8,028 nucleotides of DNA, from positions 1 to 8,028 of the forward strand of contig CAAENB010000162.1 in assembly GCA_900757235.1 (NCBI GenBank), read 5' to 3'. Numbering within the stretch: the first letter of the stretch is position 1; every line of letters starts with the position of its first letter. The notes under the pieces are model-generated. The model was not told the origin of the DNA, did not search any database, and saw nothing but the letters and a program-made list of their open reading frames with translations. The stretch is from an uncultured Collinsella sp. GTDB lineage: Bacteria > Actinomycetota > Coriobacteriia > Coriobacteriales > Coriobacteriaceae. Shown piece after piece: positions 1-4,433 of the stretch. The translations under genes and the position numbers were made by a program.

Positions 1-58
1 CCGCCTCTCTAATAAACACGCTATCATCTTGACCCATGAACATACGTTAGGAGCAATC

Positions 59-1108
59 ATGCCAAACGAGAACAGCTACGAAGTCGCGCTGCAAAAGAGC
101 AACGCCATTCGCGAGGGCCTGGCCAAGACGCCCGAGAAGTTCACCATGCTCACCGGCGACCGCCCCACCGGCCGTCTGCACCTGGGCCACTACTTCGGTA
201 CCCTCAAGGGCCGCGTGGAGCTACAGAACATGGGTGCAAAGACCAACGTGCTCATCGCCGACTATCAGGTCATCACCGACCGCGACACCACCGAGCACAT
301 CCAGGACAACGTGTACAACATGGTCATGGACTACCTTGCCTGCGGCATTGACCCCAACAAGACCATGATCTACGCGCACTCCGCCGTGCCCGCCGCCAAC
401 CAGCTCATGCTGCCGTTCCTGTCGCTGGTCTCCGAGGCCGAGCTGGCGCGCAACCCCACCGTCAAGGCCGAGATGGAGGCCTCGGGCCACGAGCTCACCG
501 GCCTTCTGCTCACCTACCCGGTGCATCAGGCCTGCGACATCCTGTTCTGCAAGGGCAACGTCGTGCCCGTCGGCCGCGACCAGCTGCCGCACATCGAGCT
601 CACCCGCACCATCGCCCGCCGCTTTAACAACCGCTACGGCAAGGTGTTCCCCGAGGTCGACGCGCTGCTGTCCGAGACCCCGCTGCTGCCGGGCCTGGAC
701 GGTCGCAAGATGAGCAAGAGCTACGGCAACGCCATCAACATCTCGATGACCGCCGAGGAAACGGCCAAACGCATCAAGAAGAGCCAGACCGACTCCGAGC
801 GCATGATCACGTTCGATCCCGAGAACCGCCCCGGCGTGTCTGGCCTGCTTTCAACAGCCGCCATCTGCACCGGCCGTTCCGAAGTCGAGATTGCCGAGGA
901 GATTGGCATGGGCGGCTCCGGCCAGCTCAAGAAGTACGTGACCGAGGCCGTCAACGAGTACTTCGCACCTATCCGCGAGCGTCGCCAGCGCTACGAGAAC
1001 GATCTGGACTATGTGAAGGACGTCCTGCATGAGGGCAACCGTCGCGCCAATGAGATCGCCGAGCAGACCCTGGCCGAGGTTCAGGACGCCATGGGCATGG
1101 TGTACTAG
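59..1108 (+). CDS. trpS: Tryptophan--tRNA ligase (TrpRS)
   Basis: Cytoplasmic class I aminoacyl-tRNA synthetase that activates tryptophan with ATP and charges tRNA-Trp. The 349-residue product has both class I signatures: the HIGH-type motif HLGH at residues 41-44, inside GDRPTGRLHLGHY, and a perfect KMSKS loop at 217-221 (GRKMSKSYGNA). The length suits bacterial TrpRS (about 330-350 aa). I place the start at ATG 59 because AGGAG lies five nucleotides upstream (49-53). The in-frame TTG at 29 has no ribosome binding site and would add ten residues with no family counterpart. The gene ends in TAG and is followed 35 nt later by a strong intrinsic terminator, so it is probably the last gene of its transcript. 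Only 58 bp upstream are visible, so a T-box or other leader cannot be assessed. No frame damage is seen. Confidence 0.97.
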   Translation: MPNENSYEVALQKSNAIREGLAKTPEKFTMLTGDRPTGRLHLGHYFGTLKGRVELQNMGAKTNVLIADYQVITDRDTTEHIQDNVYNMVMDYLACGIDPNKTMIYAHSAVPAANQLMLPFLSLVSEAELARNPTVKAEMEASGHELTGLLLTYPVHQACDILFCKGNVVPVGRDQLPHIELTRTIARRFNNRYGKVFPEVDALLSETPLLPGLDGRKMSKSYGNAINISMTAEETAKRIKKSQTDSERMITFDPENRPGVSGLLSTAAICTGRSEVEIAEEIGMGGSGQLKKYVTEAVNEYFAPIRERRQRYENDLDYVKDVLHEGNRRANEIAEQTLAEVQDAMGMVY

Positions 1109-1143
1109 ACCGATTTGTTGGCTTGAGCTTTCGATTGCTTTAG

Positions 1144-1171
1144 GGCGGGCGCTACGGCGTCCGCCTTTTTT
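1144..1171 (+). terminator. Rho-independent terminator of trpS
   Basis: A nine-base-pair GC-rich stem (1144-1152 with 1157-1165, one G-T wobble) and a TACG tetraloop are followed directly by six T residues (1166-1171). It begins 35 nt after the trpS stop codon and reads as a textbook intrinsic terminator on the + strand. Confidence 0.93.
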
Positions 1172-1218
1172 GGAGCCGGACCGCTTCAGCTCCATCCATC
1201 ACACTCTCCCGACAAACA

Positions 1219-1260
1219 GGAACAGGCCCGCCGGCAGTTAGCTGCCAGCGGGCCTGTTCC
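1219..1260. repeat. Long GC-rich inverted repeat (hairpin)
   Basis: Arms 1219-1237 and 1242-1260 pair at 18 of 19 positions (one C-A mismatch, C1232 with A1247) around a TTAG loop. There is no clear T-tract on either side, although the minus direction has a T-rich CCTGTTTGTC after it. It sits between convergent trpS and the alkyltransferase gene. It could be a backup bidirectional terminator or a palindromic repeat; the sequence alone does not decide. Confidence 0.7.
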
Positions 1261-1294
1261 CGAAGTACACCGTTGAATCGCACAGAGGGGAGGG

Positions 1295-1354
1295 ATGCGA
1301 ATCAAACTCAACAGGGCAGGCTTTTTCATCGCCTATTGCCTGCTCCGTTGCTGA
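1295..1354 (+). CDS. Possible 19-residue small ORF (unverified)
   Basis: ATG 1295 is preceded by the purine run GAGGGGAGGG, which abuts the start codon, so the Shine-Dalgarno spacing is short unless the GAGG at 1285-1288 is used. The product MRIKLNRAGFFIAYCLLRC has a basic N-terminus, then a hydrophobic stretch with two cysteines, and ends at TGA, unlike the other genes here. It resembles a tiny membrane peptide or leader, but a chance ORF is equally possible. The third hairpin-like feature downstream (1437-1476) would end such a transcript. No homologue is recognised. Confidence 0.15.
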   Translation: MRIKLNRAGFFIAYCLLRC

Positions 1355-1436
1355 AACCAATATAGTTCACCGTGGCTTACTTTGCTGCATCAATATCGCC
1401 CGCCATAGCTTCTCCATAAGTTAGCCCCAGTAAACT

Positions 1437-1476
1437 AAACCACCACAAAGGGGACAGGCACCTTTGTGGTGGTTTT
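1437..1476. repeat. Hairpin repeat copy A; terminator of the alkyltransferase gene
   Basis: Perfect 15-bp arms (1437-1451, AAACCACCACAAAGG, with 1461-1475) surround the nine-base loop GGACAGGCA and are followed by T residues on the + strand. On the minus strand, where it begins 16 nt after the alkyltransferase stop, the stem is followed by TTTAGTTT, so it can act as a terminator in both directions. It is one of four near-identical copies in the window (others at 1843, 3421 and 4378) and lies in inverted orientation to the copy at 1843. Confidence 0.9.
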
Positions 1477-1492
1477 AACCACGGCAGAGCCG

Positions 1493-1813
1493 CTAGAGCC
1501 CTGCAGGCCAGCGACAGGCGGCCAAGTCGACGTGCATGTCGTCCTTAAACGCCACACCCTCCCCTAGCAAAAGCTCACGTTGAGCATCGGGACCGCCAAA
1601 AGCAAAACCATCGCATATGCGGCCATCGGCAAACACCACGCGGTGACAGGGAATCTCGCCGGGGCGCGGATTGCCATGCAGGGCATACCCCACGTACCGC
1701 GCACTTCGTGGACGTCCAGCAAGCAGCGCCACCTGACCATACGTGGCGACCATCCCCTCGGGAATCTGCTCGACCACCTCGTACACCCGCTCAAAAAAGC
1801 CCTCAGACGCCAT
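1493..1813 (-). CDS. MGMT-family DNA alkyltransferase-domain protein (active-site Cys present)
   Basis: Short protein of the O6-methylguanine-DNA methyltransferase C-terminal (ATase) domain, 106 residues, probably cytoplasmic DNA-alkylation repair. The signature PCHRV lies at 55-59 with the acceptor cysteine at C56. The family's TYGQVA stretch is at 24-29, the arginine-finger region ARYVGYAL is at 38-45 and GNP is at 47-49. Because Cys is kept, it is not a classical alkyltransferase-like protein with PWHRV; because the N-terminal domain is absent, it is shorter than Ada-C/Ogt (about 160-180 aa). Start at ATG 1813: AAGGGAG lies just upstream at a suitable distance. A longer reading from GTG 1852 would start inside the hairpin repeat and is rejected. 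The gene is bracketed by hairpin copies A and B in inverted orientation and ends in TAG. It may transfer alkyl groups or only bind lesions; the sequence does not settle this. Confidence 0.88.
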   Translation of the reverse strand: MASEGFFERVYEVVEQIPEGMVATYGQVALLAGRPRSARYVGYALHGNPRPGEIPCHRVVFADGRICDGFAFGGPDAQRELLLGEGVAFKDDMHVDLAACRWPAGL

Positions 1814-1842
1814 TGCTCGCTCCCTTCCACCCGGAATAGCAT

Positions 1843-1882
1843 AAACCACCACAAAGGTGCCTGTCCCCTTTGTGGTGGTTTT
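1843..1882. repeat. Hairpin repeat copy B; 3' element of the DegV gene
   Basis: Perfect 15-bp arms (1843-1857 with 1867-1881) surround the loop TGCCTGTCC, the reverse complement of copy A's loop. The element begins 10 nt after the DegV stop codon on the minus strand and ends 29 nt before the alkyltransferase start, so it separates the two genes. The minus-direction T-run is short (TTTATG), so termination may be partial and allow read-through into the alkyltransferase gene. Confidence 0.88.
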
Positions 1883-1892
1883 GGCAGGTGGG

Positions 1893-2747
1893 CTAGTTAA
1901 CGGGTTGGAAGAAGGCTACGGCTACGGCGCCGGGGCCTACATGGGTGCCGATGGTGGCGCCGATGGTGTGAACGGGCAGTTCGCCCTCGGTGTGGCCAGC
2001 CCACAGTGCCGCGCTGTCCTCGATATACTTCTTGAGCACCGCATCCGAAAGGCCCGTATAGCCGAGCGCCAGCGGCATGGAAAAGTCGATGCCGCCCGCC
2101 TTTTCGACCTTCTGGTTGAGCAGGTTACGTCCGTTCTTGGAACCGCGCGCCTTGCCCAGCTGCACGATCAGACCGTCCTCGGCAGCCACCACGGGCTTTA
2201 CGTTGAGCAGCGTACCCACGGCACCGGCCGCAGCAGACAGGCGACCGCCGCGCACCAGGTACTCCAACGTCTCGAGCAGGCCGATGACGACCACGCGGTC
2301 GCGCACGGCCTCGACAGCCGCCGCAACCTGAGCCGCGCCCTGGCCCTCGTCCACCAGGCGCAGCGCATACTCGACCAGCACGCGCTCGCCCAAGGTCACG
2401 TTATTGCTGTCCACGACGAACATGTCGCCGCCCGGCGCCTCGGCAAGTGCCGTACGAGCACTCTGGTTGGTGCCCGAGAGCTTGGCGCCCACGGTAATAA
2501 TCACGGCCTCATCGCCGGCCTCACGCGCTTCGGCAATCGCCTGCGAAAAGGCGTACGGGTTGACCTGACCGGTCTTGGGCAGCTCATCGCGCTCCACAAG
2601 CATCTCGTAAAAGCGCTGGTGATCGATGTCGACGCCATCCATATACACATCGGTGCCAAAGGTGACGGACAGCGGCAGAACACGCAGAGCGGGGTGCTCC
2701 GCCGGCGACATATCGCTTGCGGAATCGGTAATAATGCGGACGGACAT
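1893..2747 (-). CDS. DegV family protein (FakB-like fatty-acid-binding protein)
   Basis: The 284-residue product fits the DegV family (about 280 aa). Family knowledge: DegV/FakB proteins bind one fatty acid in a deep pocket, and FakB partners present it to the kinase FakA for phosphorylation and entry into phospholipid synthesis. Visible family marks are the N-terminal VRIITDSASDM (3-13), LPLSVTFG with YMDG (24-38), PKTGQVNP (57-64) in the place of the usual TSQPS-type loop, LSGTNQSA (90-97), the LEYLVRGGRLS segment (161-171) with LLNVKPV (180-186), and the C-terminal IGATIGTHVGPGA (262-274). Start at ATG 2747: AAAGGA lies six nucleotides upstream; the in-frame extension to 2795 has no family match. 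It follows the MarR gene on the same strand after 119 bp and is closed by hairpin copy B. No fakA is visible, so a FakB role is an inference. Confidence 0.93.
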   Translation of the reverse strand: MSVRIITDSASDMSPAEHPALRVLPLSVTFGTDVYMDGVDIDHQRFYEMLVERDELPKTGQVNPYAFSQAIAEAREAGDEAVIITVGAKLSGTNQSARTALAEAPGGDMFVVDSNNVTLGERVLVEYALRLVDEGQGAAQVAAAVEAVRDRVVVIGLLETLEYLVRGGRLSAAAGAVGTLLNVKPVVAAEDGLIVQLGKARGSKNGRNLLNQKVEKAGGIDFSMPLALGYTGLSDAVLKKYIEDSAALWAGHTEGELPVHTIGATIGTHVGPGAVAVAFFQPVN

Positions 2748-2849
2748 AACGAATCCTTTCTTGCGCAGGTCTCGCGCAGGGAATTTTGACAGCAATGTCC
2801 CGGCACGGCGTACGCGCTCAAACGGGACGATGCAGTTCTTGGCTGAAAG

Positions 2850-2870
2850 CTAGCGCCAGCGCGGCTCTAG
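2850..2870 (-). terminator. Weak hairpin at the MarR gene end
   Basis: CTAG-x-GCC pairs with GGC-x-CTAG across a five-base loop (one internal mismatch), overlapping the MarR stop codon. On the minus strand it is followed only by CTTTC, so it is a poor intrinsic terminator at best. MarR and DegV could therefore be co-transcribed. It is the only minus-strand gene end here without the 40-bp hairpin repeat. Confidence 0.3.
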
Positions 2871-3316
2871 ATCTCGCGCAGGGTGTTGAGGATCGTGCGC
2901 AGCGATGCATACATCTGCTCGCGCTGCTCCACGCCCATGGCCTTGCCGGTGGTATCGAGCACCTCGCGAATGATGCGATCGGCCTCGCTCATGCTCTCGC
3001 CGCCCAGGGCAGTCAGGCGCACCGGAGCACGATACTTGACGGCCGCATCACCCGAGTCGTCAACCTCGACGTAGCCGCCCTCCTCCAGATGTGCCAGTGT
3101 GCGCGAAACGGCGGCACGGGTAACGCCGGCCATGCGGGCGAGGTCGGCGCCAGTCAGGCCGTCCTTGCTGCGCTCAAGATAGTACAGGCACATAACGTCG
3201 GAGCCCTTGAGGCCCAGCCTTGCGCCTTCGGACGTCTTGATACGCTGGATCTCCTTGTAGAGCCCGCTGATCAGTCCGACAAAGTCCTCGAAACGTGTCT
3301 CGTCGTTCTGCTGCAT
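2867..3316 (-). CDS. MarR family transcriptional regulator
   Basis: The 149-residue product is a winged-helix DNA-binding protein, expected to act as a homodimer. After an N-terminal helical dimerisation part (about 1-45), the DNA-binding domain runs from about 50 to 105: LTGADLARMAGVT is the first half of the helix-turn-helix, RAAVSRTLAHLEEGGY (67-82) the recognition helix and start of the wing, and VEVDDSG...APVRLTALG the wing. A C-terminal helix (110-149) closes the dimer interface. Start at ATG 3316, with AAAGGCGG about nine nucleotides upstream; the upstream ATG at 3361 and the longer frame to 3382 have no ribosome binding site and a family-atypical tail. It is upstream of and co-directional with the DegV gene, which makes lipid-linked control (as with FabT, also MarR family) a reasonable guess. 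The ligand cannot be read from sequence. Confidence 0.92.
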   Translation of the reverse strand: MQQNDETRFEDFVGLISGLYKEIQRIKTSEGARLGLKGSDVMCLYYLERSKDGLTGADLARMAGVTRAAVSRTLAHLEEGGYVEVDDSGDAAVKYRAPVRLTALGGESMSEADRIIREVLDTTGKAMGVEQREQMYASLRTILNTLREI

Positions 3317-3347
3317 GGGAGACGACCGCCTTTCGCTTGCATAATGC

Positions 3348-3357
3348 TTACGGGTAA
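3348..3357. promoter_or_regulatory. Small palindrome upstream of the MarR gene (possible autoregulatory operator)
   Basis: TTACGGGTAA is a short inverted repeat 32 nt upstream of the MarR start, in a region with several CTTA/TAAG half-motifs. MarR proteins commonly bind palindromes overlapping their own promoter. This one is shorter than usual, and no clean -35/-10 pair was found around it. Confidence 0.22.
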
Positions 3358-3420
3358 ACATCTTAGTCGCATAAGCCGACACCCGTACCCAAATACCCCA
3401 TTTGTTAACCCATCAACATA

Positions 3421-3461
3421 AAAACCACCACAAAGGGGATAGGCACCTTTGTGGCGGTTTT
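3421..3461. repeat. Hairpin repeat copy C (slightly degenerate); terminator of the B3/B4 gene
   Basis: Arms 3421-3436 and 3446-3461 pair at 15 of 16 positions around loop GGATAGGCA. It differs from copy A by C to T in the loop and T to C in the right arm (A3427 opposite C3455). It begins 28 nt after the B3/B4 gene stop on the minus strand and is followed by a T-run in that direction (GGTTTTTATG), so it should terminate. It has the same orientation as copy A and is inverted relative to copy D. Confidence 0.88.
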
Positions 3462-3489
3462 GACCGGCGAACATGATCCGCAGGCGCCG

Positions 3490-4209
3490 CTACAGCTCCA
3501 CGCAGGGATTGTCGCGAGTCACAAGCGTCTTAACGACAACCGTCGCTCCCAGATAGCGCTCGAGCAGCTCCGCTAAGCGATCGATCGCGGCCTGGCAATC
3601 CCCCATCCGCTCGGGCTCCACGCACTCAATCGCCAGGAACGCATCGGCCGAATCATCGGACAGCGCCGTTCGAACGCCGTCGCGCCAGTTCCAGCAGCGG
3701 CACACGGCGCCTGCATCGTCGATATAGGCGAGCTCGCCGGGCAGCGTCGGGTCATCCGCTTCCTCGCCAAGAGGCAGGAACGCATCGCCACCGTCGGTCA
3801 CCTTCAAGCGAAGGTCACCCTCGATCGCATGCAAATCCTCGCCTCCCACGGGCAGCGCGTAGGTCAGCGACACCGTGTTGTAGATGTCCACCGCGGACGT
3901 AATGTGGCCCACCGGCTTGCCTTTGAGCACGCGTTTGAGCAGGTTCTCGATTGAGCAACGCGCGCCCTTTTTGGTCTTGAACAGACGGTACGCGTCACGC
4001 CATGCCTTGACCGGTGCGTTCTCGCTGATAGTATCGCTGGTCAGATGGCGCTCCGCGTCGATATTGGCGCGGTCAAGCAGCGCGGCAATCGCATCCACGT
4101 CCTCCTGGGGTATCTGGGCCGCGGGCTTCATGCCCTTTACGACCACAACGCCGATAGCCGCCTGCGGAAACAGCTCCCAAAACGAATTCTCGGTAACAAA
4201 GCCCTTCAT
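3490..4209 (-). CDS. Stand-alone B3/B4 tRNA-binding (PheRS beta editing-like) domain protein
   Basis: The 239-residue product matches the B3_4 domain that in the phenylalanyl-tRNA synthetase beta subunit edits mischarged Tyr-tRNA-Phe. Visible family marks: CSIENLLKRVLKG (85-97), the core VDIYNTVSLTYALPVGGEDL (107-126), GDLRLKVTDGGDAFLPLG (131-148), GELAYIDD followed by CRCWNWRDG (158-178), then a C-terminal AFLAIECVEP (190-199) and an alpha/beta end. No class II catalytic core, B5 or anticodon domain is present, so it is not a PheT fragment but the free-standing type found in many bacteria. Trans-editing of misacylated tRNA is an inference; the substrate is unknown. Start at ATG 4209: AAGGGAG lies about five nucleotides upstream; the ORF extension to 4236 lacks support. 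It is preceded by a structured leader with a terminator and flanked by inverted hairpin copies C and D. It ends in TAG. Confidence 0.88.
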   Translation of the reverse strand: MKGFVTENSFWELFPQAAIGVVVVKGMKPAAQIPQEDVDAIAALLDRANIDAERHLTSDTISENAPVKAWRDAYRLFKTKKGARCSIENLLKRVLKGKPVGHITSAVDIYNTVSLTYALPVGGEDLHAIEGDLRLKVTDGGDAFLPLGEEADDPTLPGELAYIDDAGAVCRCWNWRDGVRTALSDDSADAFLAIECVEPERMGDCQAAIDRLAELLERYLGATVVVKTLVTRDNPCVEL

Positions 4210-4246
4210 ACGTGCTCCCTTCACGATTCGCCCCACGCGAGCGTCT

Positions 4247-4309
4247 AAACAAAAAGCGCTCTTACAGCGGCCACCTTCAAAGTCCTACGGTGCCGCCACA
4301 AGAGCGCTT
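4247..4309 (-). terminator. Structured terminator in the leader of the B3/B4 gene
   Basis: Perfect 10-bp outer arms (4254-4263 and 4300-4309, AAGCGCTCTT type) enclose an inner helix (4268-4275 with 4289-4295, one bulge). In the minus direction the stem runs straight into TTTTTGTTT. It sits 38 nt upstream of the B3/B4 ATG, so transcripts starting upstream must pass it. It could be a second pckA terminator or an attenuator controlling the B3/B4 gene. Confidence 0.75.
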
Positions 4310-4313
4310 ACGC

Positions 4314-4337
4314 TGCCCCCATCCGGAGAAGGGGGCA
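4314..4337 (-). promoter_or_regulatory. Upstream leader hairpin (TGCCCCC/GGGGGCA)
   Basis: A perfect seven-base-pair stem (4314-4320 with 4331-4337) has a ten-base loop ATCCGGAGAA on the + strand. On the minus strand it immediately precedes the terminator stem. The two hairpins together look like an RNA leader of about 135 nt. No known riboswitch class was recognised. Confidence 0.5.
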
Positions 4338-4350
4338 ATATGTCAGGCGT

Positions 4351-4356
4351 ATTGTA
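4351..4356 (-). promoter_or_regulatory. Candidate -10 element for the B3/B4 leader
   Basis: TACAAT on the minus strand is one base from the sigma-70 consensus and would start a transcript near 4344, just before the two leader hairpins. The best -35 at 17-bp spacing (TTACTC) is poor, so this is only a candidate. Confidence 0.32.
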
Positions 4357-4377
4357 ACCCGAGTCATCCGCGCGAGT

Positions 4378-4418
4378 AAAACCACCACAAAGGTGCCTGT
4401 CCCCTTTATGGTGGTTTT
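4378..4418. repeat. Hairpin repeat copy D; terminator of pckA
   Basis: Arms 4378-4393 and 4403-4418 pair at 15 of 16 positions (C4388 opposite A4408) around loop TGCCTGTCC. It begins 15 nt after the pckA stop on the minus strand and ends in TTTTACT in that direction. It has the same orientation as copy B. Confidence 0.9.
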
Positions 4419-4433
4419 GGGTCTGAAGCAACG

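Larger units (their letters stand above)
1172..1436. other. Intergenic stretch without a firm gene
   Basis: Apart from the long hairpin at 1219-1260, this stretch holds no recognisable gene, tRNA or insertion sequence. Its 1261-1436 part is more AT-rich than the flanking genes. The only coding candidate is a 19-codon ORF at 1295-1354. No convincing -35/-10 pair was found on either strand. Confidence 0.5.

Noticed and set aside
29..58. Upstream TTG start giving a 359-residue TrpRS
   Set aside because: No ribosome binding site before it, whereas AGGAG stands five nucleotides before ATG 59.
1281..1310. tRNA-like T-arm resemblance in the minus reading of 1281-1310 (GATTCGCATCCC)
   Set aside because: No acceptor, D or anticodon arms could be built around it.
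1857..2789. Long + strand open frame of 310 codons opposite the DegV gene
   Set aside because: It is the antisense shadow of a clear family member on the minus strand, has no ribosome binding site, and its composition is typical of GC-rich antisense frames.
4247..4345. T-box riboswitch upstream of the B3/B4 gene (a GGTGG-CCGC run resembles the T-box core)
   Set aside because: The leader is too short for stem I, and the AGGGTGGNACCGCG core is not intact. Kept only as an unclassified leader.
1437..4418. CRISPR array from the repeated 40-bp elements
   Set aside because: The copies are 366 to 1539 bp apart, alternate in orientation and flank genes; there are no regular spacers and no cas genes.
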